The notes beneath the pieces are model-generated. The model saw only the letters and a list, made by a program, of their open reading frames with translations, searched no databases and was not told the DNA's origin. Source: Agrococcus sp. Marseille-Q4369 (GTDB lineage Bacteria; Actinomycetota; Actinomycetes; Actinomycetales; Microbacteriaceae). Taken from it: a stretch of 64,000 nucleotides of DNA. Positions 34,181-42,671 of the stretch are shown here, piece by piece. Both the position numbers and the translations under genes were made by a program. The stretch is taken from the NCBI RefSeq assembly GCF_018308945.1, contig NZ_CP070501.1:1240001-1304000 (forward strand), read 5' to 3'. Position 1 is the stretch's first letter. Each line of letters starts with the position of its first letter.

Positions 34181-34951
34181 CTACATCAGCTCCCGGCGCA
34201 CCTGCTCGCGGTAGCTCGGCAGCGACCGGTAGTCGCTGCGGGCCACTGCGAAGAGCTCGCGCACCGCGCCGCGCTCGAGGAGCGCCGCGCGGTCGCAGAG
34301 CGCCTTGACGACGTCGAGGTCGTGGGTGATGACGATCACGGTCGAGCCGAGCTCCTCGCGCGCCCGCTCGAGGACGCGCAGCACGTCGGCGGTCGTGGTC
34401 GTGTCGAGCGACGAGGTCGGCTCGTCGCACAGCAGCAGGGCCGGCTTCGCGACGAGCGCGCGCGCGAGCCCGACGCGCTGCCGCTCGCCGCCGCTGAGCT
34501 GCGCCGGGTAGTGGTCGGCGCGGTGGCCGAGGCCGACGAAGTCGAGCATCTCGTCGACCGCCGTCGCTTGCGCCGCGCGCGACGGCCGGGCGCTGCGGGG
34601 GACGAGCTGCAGCGCGAGCGCCACGTTGGCGCGCACGGTGCGGCTGCTGAGCAGGTGGATGCCCTGGAAGACGACGCCGAGCTCGCGCCGGAGCTCGCGG
34701 AGCCCGCGCCTGTCGAGGGCACCGACGTCGCGGCCGGCGACGGTGACGCGCCCCTCGTCGGGCGCGACGAGTCCGCTCAGCACCTGCAGCAGCGTCGACT
34801 TCCCCGCGCCGCTCTCGCCGATGACGCCGAAGATCTCGCCGCGGTGGATCGTGAGGTCGACGTCGTCGAGCGCTGGGCGCGGGTCGTCGGCGCCCCGGTA
34901 GCGCTTCGAGACGGCGGCGAGCTCGACGATCGGCGCGCCGCTCGCTTGCAT
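34181..34951 (-). CDS. metN: Methionine ABC transporter ATPase MetN
   Basis: The 256-residue ATPase has Walker A GESGAGKST, Q-loop VFQGIHLLSSRTV, signature LSGGERQRVGLARA, Walker B LLLCDEPTSSLD and switch THDLDVV. It is shorter than E. coli MetN (about 340): the C-terminal methionine-sensing NIL/ACT domain is absent, so feedback inhibition through that domain is not expected. ATG 34951 with GGAAG six nt upstream is preferred to ATG 34972, which would lie inside a perfect hairpin. Confidence 0.9.
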   Translation of the reverse strand: MQASGAPIVELAAVSKRYRGADDPRPALDDVDLTIHRGEIFGVIGESGAGKSTLLQVLSGLVAPDEGRVTVAGRDVGALDRRGLRELRRELGVVFQGIHLLSSRTVRANVALALQLVPRSARPSRAAQATAVDEMLDFVGLGHRADHYPAQLSGGERQRVGLARALVAKPALLLCDEPTSSLDTTTTADVLRVLERAREELGSTVIVITHDLDVVKALCDRAALLERGAVRELFAVARSDYRSLPSYREQVRRELM

Positions 34952-34970
34952 GGTCCGTCCGCTTCCCGTC

Positions 34971-34989
34971 ATCGGCGGCGCCCGCCGAT
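34971..34989 (-). promoter_or_regulatory. Leader hairpin before metN
   Basis: ATCGGCGG-cgc-CCGCCGAT (8-bp perfect stem, 3-nt loop) lies 19 nt before the metN ATG, within the leader predicted from the TATAGT promoter. It may influence translation or act as an attenuator. No SAM riboswitch core was recognised. Confidence 0.45.
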
Positions 34990-35011
34990 CGCTATTTCTG
35001 TACCGGGATCA

Positions 35012-35017
35012 ACTATA
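35012..35017 (-). promoter_or_regulatory. metNIQ -10 element TATAGT
   Basis: TATAGT within an AT island (CTATAGTTGATC) is the only good -10 candidate upstream of metN. It would give a leader of about 55 nt. Confidence 0.5.
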
Positions 35018-35037
35018 GCGTCGCGAGCGTACGGCTT

Positions 35038-35060
35038 GCGCCCCGGGCCTGCCGGGGCGC
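35038..35060 (-). terminator. Hairpin terminator after the PepSY lipoprotein gene
   Basis: GCGCCCCGG-gcctg-CCGGGGCGC, a 9-bp perfect stem, starts 14 nt after the minus-strand stop at 35074. Confidence 0.7.
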
Positions 35061-35073
35061 CGATGCGCGAGCG

Positions 35074-35688
35074 TCAGACGCCGTCGACGCGGAGGATCGA
35101 GCCGTCGGTGATCGAGACGAAGACCTCGCCGCCGTCCTCGAACGAGACCTGCCACGCCTGCGCGTCGCCGTCGTCTTCGAGCGAGGCGTCGTCGAGCGCG
35201 CTGCCCTCGCCGATCTCGTCGGCCGCCGCCTCGAGCGCCTCGACGAGCGTGATGCCCGCCGCATCGAGCGCGGCGCGGTCGTCGGCGTCGACCTCCTCGG
35301 CGTCGTCGGAGGTCGAGACGATCGACGAGCCGTCGCCGCTCACGATGACCGTGATCTGGCGGGTGCCGTCGGCGATGTCGATCTCCCAGGCGCGATCCTG
35401 GTCCTCGTCGTCGATCTCGTAGGCGACGCCGCCGGTCTCCCGCTCGGCGAGCTCGATCGCGGCGATGGCCGACTCGAGGCCCTCGATGCCGTGGCCGGAC
35501 TCGCTCGGCTCGGCGCTCGAGCCGCTGCCGCTCTCGCTCGCGTCCGGTGCCGCCGAAGTCGCGACCGGCTCGGCCGAGCGCTGGGGCTGCTGGTTGCCGC
35601 CCCCGCCGCTGCACGACGCGAGTGCGAGGGCGCCCGTCGCGGCGACGGCGATGAGGAGGGGTGCACGGAGCTTCGAGTCGATGGCCAT
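35074..35688 (-). CDS. PepSY-type lipoprotein
   Basis: The 204-residue precursor has a lipobox ALALASC, a Ser/Gly/Ala linker, and two PepSY-like repeats (ESAIAAIELAERETGGVAYE and ITLVEALEAAADEIGEGSAL) followed by beta strands with conserved W (AWEIDIADG, AWQVSFEDG). PepSY domains often inhibit proteases or sense the envelope; that role is only inferred. ATG 35688 is preferred to a start six codons upstream because the signal then begins with the usual MAIDSKLRAP. It is a single gene with its own terminator. Confidence 0.82.
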   Translation of the reverse strand: MAIDSKLRAPLLIAVAATGALALASCSGGGGNQQPQRSAEPVATSAAPDASESGSGSSAEPSESGHGIEGLESAIAAIELAERETGGVAYEIDDEDQDRAWEIDIADGTRQITVIVSGDGSSIVSTSDDAEEVDADDRAALDAAGITLVEALEAAADEIGEGSALDDASLEDDGDAQAWQVSFEDGGEVFVSITDGSILRVDGV

Positions 35689-35755
35689 GCGCACGACGGT
35701 AGCCACGGCGGGTGGGAGCCGCGTGGGAGCGGACTGGGAGGTCAGATGCCGCCCC

Positions 35756-36688
35756 TCAGATGCCGACCGGCGCGATGCCCCAGCGGCCTCGCCACGACTC
35801 GCCCGGCTCGAGCCAGACGAGCCCGTGACCGGAGTTGAGCGCGTTCGCCGGCGCGCTCATCGGCTCGACCGCGACCGCGTGCCGCGCGCCGTCCGGCGCG
35901 GGGAACTCGCGCGGCGTGAAGACGACCGTGTAGGGATAGGCGTCGTCCTGCCACAGCTCGACGCCGCGCCCGTGCTCGTCGAGCAGCGACGAGGTCGCGA
36001 CCCCGTCGACGAAGTCGAGCCCGCCGTAGTTGTGGTCGATGTCGAGCTCCGACAGCCGTCGACCTGCCCGCAGGTCGGGCGCCGACGCATCCATCGCATC
36101 GACGAGGGTCTCCTCGGTCGGGATGAGGTCGACCGCGTTGAAGACGCGCTCGGCGGGCACGGTGAGGGTCAGCTCGTCGGCCGGCGTGCCGCCGACGGCG
36201 AGGAACGGATGCGCGCCGCACGCCCACGGGGCGCGCTCGGTGCCGCCGTTGATCGCCTCGTGCGTGACGACGAGCCCGTCGTCGGTGAGCTCGTACGCGA
36301 CGAACGTGTCGATCAGGAACGGGAAGCCGGCCTGCGGGTAGATCGTGGCCTGCAGCAGCACCCGTGAGGCGGACTGCTCGAGCAGCCGGTAGGGCGCGAA
36401 GCGCAGCAGGCCGTGACTCGCGTTGCCCTTCTCCCGCTCGGTGATCGGCAGCCGCTGGACCTCGCCGCGCAGCCGCCAGTCGCCGCCCGCGACGCGCCCG
36501 CCCCACGGGGCGAGCACGATGCCCTGCGCCTTCGCCGGCCGGGCGTCCTCCGGGAAGGGCTCGATGAGGTCGAGCCCCTCGATCGTGAGCTCTCGCAAGC
36601 CCGCGGCGACCTCGGTGACCGTGGCGCGCATCCGCTTGCCCTCGACGTCGTGGGCGATCGTGAACTGCTGTCCCGTGGGTGGCCGCAT
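35756..36688 (-). CDS. Aldose 1-epimerase family protein
   Basis: The 310-residue galactose-mutarotase-like protein has the beta-sandwich motifs LAPWGGRVAGGDWRL, SHGLLRFAPYRL (catalytic H region), CGAHPFLAVGG (second H) and AVAVEPMSAPANALN (catalytic E region). It should interconvert alpha and beta anomers of an aldose. It is divergent from a sugar-binding lipoprotein gene, which suggests it works on the imported sugar. ATG 36688 lies 6 nt after TATGCT, so a leaderless transcript is predicted. Confidence 0.9.
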   Translation of the reverse strand: MRPPTGQQFTIAHDVEGKRMRATVTEVAAGLRELTIEGLDLIEPFPEDARPAKAQGIVLAPWGGRVAGGDWRLRGEVQRLPITEREKGNASHGLLRFAPYRLLEQSASRVLLQATIYPQAGFPFLIDTFVAYELTDDGLVVTHEAINGGTERAPWACGAHPFLAVGGTPADELTLTVPAERVFNAVDLIPTEETLVDAMDASAPDLRAGRRLSELDIDHNYGGLDFVDGVATSSLLDEHGRGVELWQDDAYPYTVVFTPREFPAPDGARHAVAVEPMSAPANALNSGHGLVWLEPGESWRGRWGIAPVGI

Positions 36689-36694
36689 GCCGCG

Positions 36695-36700
36695 AGCATA
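36695..36700 (-). promoter_or_regulatory. -10 hexamer TATGCT for the aldose epimerase gene, predicted leaderless
   Basis: TATGCT is followed by CGCGGC and the ATG at 36688. Confidence 0.5.
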
Positions 36701-36756
36701 GGAGATGCCCGAGCGCCGCTTCTCGGGTGTCCCCCACTTCTCCCGGCGAGCCGGTG

Positions 36757-36799
36757 TATCTTCCGACCAACGAGCGGCCCGGCAAGGGTGCCGGACCGC
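36757..36799 (+). promoter_or_regulatory. Promoter -10 and leader hairpin of the sugar-binding protein gene
   Basis: TATCTT (36757-36762) is a candidate -10. The leader then forms a 10-bp stem with one mismatch, GCGGCCCGGC-aagggt-GCCGGACCGC (36774-36799), followed by an AAAGG ribosome binding site before ATG 36832. Confidence 0.45.
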
Positions 36800-36831
36800 C
36801 CCCTTCGCGGGGTTCGGTCGAAAGGCATGAG

Positions 36832-38211
36832 ATGACGAGCAGAAGGTTGGGTGCGGGTGCTGCGGCGCTCGCGGCGACGCTGGCCCTGACGGCGTGCGGC
36901 GGTGGCGGCGGAGGCTCCGCCGATGCCGCGGAGTTCTCCACCGAGTTCTCGGGAACCGTGAGCGCGTGGGGCTTCGAGAACGCCGACGACGTCGGCCAGT
37001 CGCGGCTGGATCACGCCGAGGCGGTGCTGGGCGAGTCCGACACGACGATCGAGATCGACGCGACGGCGTTCGACGCGCAGAAGTTCACGACCCTCGCGGC
37101 GTCGGGCTCCGTGCCCGACGTCGTGCAGATGGACCGCAACTTCGTCGCGACCTACGCGGCGCAAGGGCTCATCACGCCGCTCGACGCGTGCTTCGAGGCC
37201 CACGGCATCGACCCGGACGACCGCTGGTACGAGCAGGTCGTCGATGACGTCGAGTGGAACGACCAGGTCTGGGGCGTGCCGCAGTTCTACCAGCCGCCTG
37301 CCGTGCTGCTGAACATGCGCGTCCTGAACGACGCGGGCGTGACCGAGGAGGAGATCGACCCGTCGAACCCCGACGCGTTCATCGCGGCCGCGGAGCGGAT
37401 GACGACGCTCGAGGGCTCGACGCCCACGCGCATCGGCTTCGACCCCCAGGGCGTCTCGAAGGCCGCGCTGTGGATGATGAGCTTCGGCGGCGGCATCATC
37501 GACGACGACGGGATGCCGACGCTCAACCGCGCCGAGAACATCGAGGCGGTCGAGTTCCTGCAGGAGCTCTACGACGCGCAGGGCGGATACGCGAACGTCA
37601 AGAGCTTCGTCGACTCCTTCGACGTCTTCGGCGACGGGAACTCCTACGTGAACGACACCGTCGGCGCCGCGATCTGGGACCAGTGGTACCCGAACGTGCT
37701 GACCGCCTACGCGGGTGAGATCGAGATCGCCGCCGTGCCGATGATGGCGCAGGACGGCGAGCCCATCACGGCCGCGTCGGGCCAGGCGTTCGTCATCCCG
37801 ACGAACGCGCAGAACCCGTCGGCCGGCTGCGCGTGGGCGCTCGAGCTCACCTCCCCCGAGGCATGGCAGGCCGCGGGCGAGGCGCGGGCCGAGACGACCG
37901 CGTCGAACCCCGACCGCCAGGGCATCAACACGGGCCTCTTCACGGGCTCGCCCGACGTCGACCAGGACCTGCGCGAGCAGTTCGCCGACGCGGCGGGCTT
38001 CGAGGGCTTCGACGACGTCATCTCGACGTACTACGAGGTCGCCGCGGAGGGTGAGTCGTTCGGGGCTTCGCCCGCCGGTCAGCAGATCCAGTCGGAGCTG
38101 CAGAACGCCGTGACGTCGGCGCTGCTGGGCGAGTCGAGTGCCGAGGAGGCGCTCTCGCAGGCTCAGGACGCGGCGATGCGCGCCCACGAGCAGGTGGCCG
38201 GCGGACAGTAG
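36832..38211 (+). CDS. Extracellular solute-binding lipoprotein (carbohydrate uptake family 1)
   Basis: The 459-residue precursor has a lipobox LALTAC (Cys 22), a glycine run, and a family 1 solute-binding fold (SGSVPDVVQMDRNFVATYAA, QVWGVPQFYQPPAVLLNMRV, SFGGGIIDDDGMP, AFVIPTNAQNPSAGCAWAL). It should bind a sugar or oligosaccharide for two permeases encoded convergently 94 bp downstream. The ligand is unknown; an aldose epimerase gene next to it supports a sugar. It is longer than most family members by about 30 residues, mainly the C-terminal helices. Confidence 0.9.
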   Translation: MTSRRLGAGAAALAATLALTACGGGGGGSADAAEFSTEFSGTVSAWGFENADDVGQSRLDHAEAVLGESDTTIEIDATAFDAQKFTTLAASGSVPDVVQMDRNFVATYAAQGLITPLDACFEAHGIDPDDRWYEQVVDDVEWNDQVWGVPQFYQPPAVLLNMRVLNDAGVTEEEIDPSNPDAFIAAAERMTTLEGSTPTRIGFDPQGVSKAALWMMSFGGGIIDDDGMPTLNRAENIEAVEFLQELYDAQGGYANVKSFVDSFDVFGDGNSYVNDTVGAAIWDQWYPNVLTAYAGEIEIAAVPMMAQDGEPITAASGQAFVIPTNAQNPSAGCAWALELTSPEAWQAAGEARAETTASNPDRQGINTGLFTGSPDVDQDLREQFADAAGFEGFDDVISTYYEVAAEGESFGASPAGQQIQSELQNAVTSALLGESSAEEALSQAQDAAMRAHEQVAGGQ

Positions 38212-38219
38212 CCGCACGC

Positions 38220-38272
38220 ACCGAGACAGGGGCGCTCGACCTGCGGGTCGGGCGCCCCTCTCGCGTCTCGGT
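38220..38272. terminator. Large bidirectional hairpin between binding-protein and permease genes
   Basis: Outer arms ACCGAGAC/GTCTCGGT enclose a stem GGGGCGC-t-CGACC / GGTCG-g-GCGCCCC with a 4-nt loop. It separates two convergent transcripts. Confidence 0.75.
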
Positions 38273-38304
38273 CCGGCGGCGCAGCTGCGCGGACCGACGG
38301 AGCG

Positions 38305-39273
38305 TCAGCCCTTCCGGCCCGTCGTCGCGATGCCGGTGATGAACGAGCGCTGCCCGAACGCGAACAGGATGAGCATCGGGATCGTGACGATCACCGCGGC
38401 CACCATCACGTACTGGTAGTCGCCCTGCCCGCCCGCGGTCGGGCTGTACTTCGTCATCGCGCTCGCGATGCCGAGCGGCACGGTGTAGCCCTCTTGCGTA
38501 CCCGTGTTGAGGTAGATGAGCGCCGCCTGCAGGTTGTTCCAGCTCGCCTGGAACTCGAACAGCAGGATGATCACGAACGACGGCACCGACAGCGGCATCG
38601 CGATCCGCCAGAACTGACCCCACGCGCTCAGCCCGTCGAGCTTCGCCGCCTCGAACAGCTCCCGCGGCAGGCCCAGGAAGAACTGCCGCTGCAGGAAGAT
38701 GTAGAACGCCGAGCCGAAGAGGTTGGCGCCCCACAGCGGCACGTGCGTGCCGACGAAGCCGAGCTGGTTCCAGATGAGGTACTGCGGCACGAGCGTGACC
38801 GCGCCCGGCAGCATCATCGTCGCGAGCACGACCCCGAAGAGGATGCCGCGTCCCGGGAAGCGGTAGTAGGCGAAGCCGAATGCGACGAGCGAGCTCGACA
38901 CCGCGACGAGCACCGCGGCGAGCACGGCGATGAAGATGCTGTTGCCGATCCAGTTCGCGAGCGGCATCTCCTCGAACGCGACGAGGTAGTTCTCGGGCAC
39001 GACGGTGTTGGGGATGAGCCGGTTGTCGAAGACCTCGCCGCGCGGCTTGAGGCTCGCCGCGACGAGCCACGCGAGCGGGTACATGAACAGCGCCGCGAAC
39101 AACAGCAGCAGCACCCAGCGCACGACCTGGCCCACCCAGCCCATGGGCGTGAGCGACTGACCGCGCGCATCCCCGAACCACTTCTTGCGGCGGCGCACCT
39201 GCACGTCCTCGGGCTGCACCTCGGCGATCGCCCCGGCGGCCTGGACGGTCTTGATCGGCGTCTGCGAAGCCAT
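38305..39273 (-). CDS. Carbohydrate ABC transporter permease (MalG/UgpE type)
   Basis: The 322-residue permease has six helices and the conserved loop ELFEAAKLDGLSAWGQFWRI (EAA motif) for ATPase contact. The ending QRSFITGIATTGRKG matches the family's common QRYFVxGxxxGAVKG tail. It forms an importer with the upstream permease. Its ATG is 1 nt after the preceding stop. No ATPase gene is present; UgpC encoded at 1630-2706 is a plausible partner. Confidence 0.92.
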   Translation of the reverse strand: MASQTPIKTVQAAGAIAEVQPEDVQVRRRKKWFGDARGQSLTPMGWVGQVVRWVLLLLFAALFMYPLAWLVAASLKPRGEVFDNRLIPNTVVPENYLVAFEEMPLANWIGNSIFIAVLAAVLVAVSSSLVAFGFAYYRFPGRGILFGVVLATMMLPGAVTLVPQYLIWNQLGFVGTHVPLWGANLFGSAFYIFLQRQFFLGLPRELFEAAKLDGLSAWGQFWRIAMPLSVPSFVIILLFEFQASWNNLQAALIYLNTGTQEGYTVPLGIASAMTKYSPTAGGQGDYQYVMVAAVIVTIPMLILFAFGQRSFITGIATTGRKG

Positions 39274-39274
39274 C

Positions 39275-40243
39275 TCAGCGCTCGCTCTCGTAGTAGACGA
39301 ACCGGTTCCCGACCCGCACCTGGATGAGCGAGATCGAGACGATGATGACGAACAGCAGCCACGCCATCGCCGAGGCGAAGCCGAAGTCGAACTGCCGGAA
39401 CGCCTGCTGAAACAGGTAGATCGCGTAGAACAGCGACGCATCCGACGCCCCTTGCACCTGATCTCGATGGAAGAGCAGGAACGCCTGGTCGAAGACCTGG
39501 AACGCAGCGATCGTGAGCACGAGCACGTTGAAGAACACCGCGCCCGAGATCATCGGCAGCGTGATGTTCCAGAAGCGCCGGAGCGGTCCCGCGCCGTCGA
39601 CCTCGGCGACCTCGTAGAGCTCGGTCGGCACGTTCTGCAGCGCGGCGAGGAAGATGACCATCGTGCCCGCGACGCCCCACAGCGTCATGAGCACGATCGA
39701 CGGCTTGACCCAATCGGGGTCGAGCAGCCACTGCGGCCCCTGGATGCCGATCGCCGCGAGGCCGCGGTTGATCGCGCCCTGGTTGCCGTTGAGGAGCAGC
39801 AGGAACATGGATGCGGTGGCGACCGTCGGCGTCATCTTCGGCAGGTAGAAGACGGTGCGGAAGAAGCCCGCGCCGCGCCGCACGCTGTTGAGCAGCATCG
39901 CGAGGCCGAGCGCGAGCACGATCTCGAACGGCACCGCGAGCACGGCGTAGAACAGCGTGTTGCTGAGCGAGCCGATGACCTTCGGATCCTCGAACAGCCG
40001 CTCGTAGTTCGCGAAGCCGGCCGGCCGCGCGGTGTTCGTCGCGAGCTGGTAGTAGCTGAACGAGATGACGAGGCTGTAGACCATCGCGCCGAGCGTGAAG
40101 ATGAGGAAGCCGATGATCCAGGGCGAGATGAAGAGGTAGCCGGCGATCGCCTCCTTGCGGCGGAGCTTGCCCAGCTTCTGCTTCGGGGCCTTGGGTGCGC
40201 GCGCTCGGCGCTTGCCGGGCCCGGCATCGGCGGTGGTCGTCAT
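39275..40243 (-). CDS. Carbohydrate ABC transporter permease (MalF/UgpA type)
   Basis: The 322-residue permease begins with a basic arm (KRRARAPKAPKQKLGKLRR), then GYLFISPWIIGFLIFTLGAM, the hallmark first helix of MalF/UgpA-like sugar permeases. The EAA loop ELYEVAEVDGAGPLRRFWNI contacts the ATPase. It is the first gene of the two-gene permease unit and has an upstream intergenic region with inverted repeats. Confidence 0.92.
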   Translation of the reverse strand: MTTTADAGPGKRRARAPKAPKQKLGKLRRKEAIAGYLFISPWIIGFLIFTLGAMVYSLVISFSYYQLATNTARPAGFANYERLFEDPKVIGSLSNTLFYAVLAVPFEIVLALGLAMLLNSVRRGAGFFRTVFYLPKMTPTVATASMFLLLLNGNQGAINRGLAAIGIQGPQWLLDPDWVKPSIVLMTLWGVAGTMVIFLAALQNVPTELYEVAEVDGAGPLRRFWNITLPMISGAVFFNVLVLTIAAFQVFDQAFLLFHRDQVQGASDASLFYAIYLFQQAFRQFDFGFASAMAWLLFVIIVSISLIQVRVGNRFVYYESER

Positions 40244-40452
40244 CGATCCCCTCCCATCGGGGGTCGATCTCAGGACTGGGACTGTCCCCCTGAGAAGCGG
40301 TTCTACTTCACTTCTCTGGGAGGAGCAACGATTCCGCCGCTTCCCGTTCGCGAGCTCGGAGCACTTCTCCAGGGAAGACGACCGAGGATGCTCCTAGCGC
40401 AGGTGCGCGGGATGGCGGGGGTGACGCTGGTGCGGACGCGGAGCTGGAAGCT
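40244..40452. other. Divergent promoter region, sugar permeases and glycosyltransferases
   Basis: This 209-bp region contains GAGAAG-N12-CTTCTC (40292-40315) and further TTCTC/GAAG segments (about 40323-40380), in a less GC-rich stretch than its surroundings. They could hold a repressor operator for the sugar permeases. I could not fit a known consensus such as LacI sites. Confidence 0.35.
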
Positions 40453-41583
40453 GTGACGGGGTCGACGACCGAGGAGGTCACGACCGGGTTGCGAGCGGAT
40501 CGCCGGACGATCCGCGTCGCCTCGGTGCCCGCCTCGCACGTGTACGTGCACCACCTCGCGCCGGTGCACGACGCCGACGACGAGCCACGCATCGAGCGGC
40601 TCCCCGATCCGGATCCCGACGACCCCGCGAGACCCGCGGGCGCCAAGTGGTGGCCGCCGACGATGCTCGAGCCCGCCTGGGTGCGCGCGCATCCCGAGTT
40701 CGACGTCATGCACCTGCAGTTCGGCTTCGACGCCCGCACGCCCGCGCAGCTCGAGGAGCTCGTCGAGGCGCTGCGCGAGACGGGGCGCCCGCTCGTCTAC
40801 ACCGTGCACGACCTCCGCAACCCGCACCACGAGAGCCGCGACGCGCACGATGCGCAGCTCGACGTGCTCGTGCCCGCGGCGGATGCGCTCGTCACCCTCA
40901 CGCCGGGAGCCGCGGCCGAGCTCCGTCGCCGCTGGGGGGTCGAGGCGCTCGTGCTCCCGCACCCGCACGTCGTCGACCTCGACACGATGCGCAGGGCATC
41001 CGCTCGCCGTCCGCGATCGGCCGGGGATCCGTTCCGGATCGGCGTGCACGTCAAGAGCCTGCGCGCGAGCATGAACCCGCTGCCCGTCATCCGCGCGCTG
41101 AGCGAGATCGTCCGCGAGCTGCCGGGCGCGGTGCTGCAGGTCAACGGCCACACCGACGTGCTGCGACCTGGCGAGCGGTACGACCGGCTGCTCGCCGAGC
41201 TGCTCGAGCAGCAGGCCGCGGCGGGGCTGCTCGAGCTGCACGTGCACGACTTCCTCGACGACGCGGCGCTCTGGGCGTACCTCTCATCGCTCGACGTGTC
41301 GGTGCTGCCGTACCGCTTCGGCACGCACTCGGGCTGGCTCGAGGCGTGCCGCGACCTCGGCACGGCCGTCATCGCGCCCGATTGCGGCTACTACCGCGAG
41401 CAGGGGCCAGTCTTCGAGTACCGCAACGGCGACGACGGCTTCGACCCCGACTCGCTGCGCACGGCCGTGCTCGCCGCCCATGCCGCGGGTTCGCCGCCTG
41501 CCGCGCGCATCGCGGACCGCGTCGCCGAGCGCGACGCCGTCGCCCGCGCGCACGCGCGGCTCTACGAAGAGCTCGTGCTGTGA
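40453..41583 (+). CDS. Glycosyltransferase-like protein (GT-B fold), first of four
   Basis: The 376-residue protein shows GT-B features: VHHLAPVHD at the start, YTVHDLRNPHHES, ADALVTLTPGAAAELRRRWG and LVLPHPHVVD (end of the acceptor domain). Then come FRIGVHVKSLRASMNPLPVI and SVLPYRFGTHSGWLEACRDLGTAVIAPDCGYY (donor domain, with a conserved E). It resembles GT4-type sugar transferases but I cannot name donor or acceptor. The GTG start has GGAG about 9 nt upstream. Its TGA overlaps the next GTG (GTGA), starting a chain of four coupled genes. Confidence 0.8.
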   Translation: MTGSTTEEVTTGLRADRRTIRVASVPASHVYVHHLAPVHDADDEPRIERLPDPDPDDPARPAGAKWWPPTMLEPAWVRAHPEFDVMHLQFGFDARTPAQLEELVEALRETGRPLVYTVHDLRNPHHESRDAHDAQLDVLVPAADALVTLTPGAAAELRRRWGVEALVLPHPHVVDLDTMRRASARRPRSAGDPFRIGVHVKSLRASMNPLPVIRALSEIVRELPGAVLQVNGHTDVLRPGERYDRLLAELLEQQAAAGLLELHVHDFLDDAALWAYLSSLDVSVLPYRFGTHSGWLEACRDLGTAVIAPDCGYYREQGPVFEYRNGDDGFDPDSLRTAVLAAHAAGSPPAARIADRVAERDAVARAHARLYEELVL

Positions 41584-42671
41584 GCGGGCTGCGCATCTGC
41601 CTCATCGCCTCGAGCCGCTTCCCGGTCGCCGAGCCGTTCGTCGGCGGGCTCGAGGCGCACACGCACGCGCTCACGCGCGCGCTCATCGAGCGCGGGCACT
41701 CGGTGACGCTCTTCGCCGGCGAGGGATCCGACCCCGCGCTCGGCGCCGAGACGCTCATCGCCGAGCCGTTCGAGCCCTCGCCCGGCGCGCGCCGCGACGT
41801 CGGCGCGCCGCCGCTCCAGTGGATGCAGGAGCACCACGCCTACCTCGCGCTGTGCCTCGAGCTCGCCGCGAGCGGCGCCGACCGCTTCGACGTCATCCAC
41901 AACAACTCGCTCCACCACCTGCCGGTCGCGATGTCGAGCGCGATCGAGGTGCCGATGCTCACGACGCTCCACACGCCCCCGACGCCGTGGCTCGAGTCGG
42001 CGCTCCCCTACGCCTCCGAGCGCTCGCGGTTCGTCGCGGTGAGCGGCTTCACCGCGCGGCAGTGGCGGGACTCGGTGCGCGCCTCGGTCGTGCTCAACGG
42101 CGTCGACATCGCGCTGTGGCAGCCCGGTCCCGGCGGCGGGCCGGCGATCTGGTTCGGCCGGCTCGTGCCCGAGAAGGCGCCGCACCTCGCGATCCGCGCG
42201 GCGCAGCTCGCGGGCATGCCGCTCGACCTCGCGGGGCCCGTGCTCGACGACGCGTACTTCGAGGCCGAGGTCGCCCCGCACCTCGGCTCGCGCGACGGGA
42301 GCCCGCGCATCCGCTACCTCGGGCACCTCGGCTCCGTCGAGCTCGCCGAGCGAGTCGGCGAGGCCTCCGTGACCGTCGTGACCCCCTCGTGGGACGAGCC
42401 GTACGGTCTCGTCGCCGCCGAGTCGATGGCGGCGGGCACGCCGGTCGCGGCGCTCGCGCGCGGCGGCCTGATCGAGGTCATCTCGCCCGAGAGCGGCCGC
42501 TTGTGCCAGACGGAGGACGCCGCGGAGCTCGCGCGGGCGATGCGGGAGGCGAGCGGGCTCTCGCGCGCCGAGACGCGCGCGCACGCGGTCGCCCACTGCT
42601 CGATCGAGGCGATGGTCGACGCCTACGAGCGCTGCTACGCGTCGCTCGCGGACGAGCGGCGAGCCGCGTGA
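41580..42671 (+). CDS. Glycosyltransferase family 4-like protein
   Basis: The 363-residue enzyme has the GT4 pattern: FVGGLEAHTHALTRALIERG (glycine-rich acceptor loop), TTLHTPPTPWLES, SRFVAVSGFTARQW, VVLNGVDIALW, IWFGRLVPEKAPHLAIRAA and the donor-binding EPYGLVAAESMAAGTPVAAL (E-x7-E). It is a retaining nucleotide-sugar transferase by family. It overlaps both neighbours by 4 nt. Substrates are unknown. Confidence 0.88.
   Translation: MSGLRICLIASSRFPVAEPFVGGLEAHTHALTRALIERGHSVTLFAGEGSDPALGAETLIAEPFEPSPGARRDVGAPPLQWMQEHHAYLALCLELAASGADRFDVIHNNSLHHLPVAMSSAIEVPMLTTLHTPPTPWLESALPYASERSRFVAVSGFTARQWRDSVRASVVLNGVDIALWQPGPGGGPAIWFGRLVPEKAPHLAIRAAQLAGMPLDLAGPVLDDAYFEAEVAPHLGSRDGSPRIRYLGHLGSVELAERVGEASVTVVTPSWDEPYGLVAAESMAAGTPVAALARGGLIEVISPESGRLCQTEDAAELARAMREASGLSRAETRAHAVAHCSIEAMVDAYERCYASLADERRAA

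Noticed and set aside
34952-35073. SAM riboswitch upstream of metNIQ
   Set aside because: The leader is about 55 nt from the only -10 and has a single small hairpin. No four-way junction or SAM aptamer core is present.
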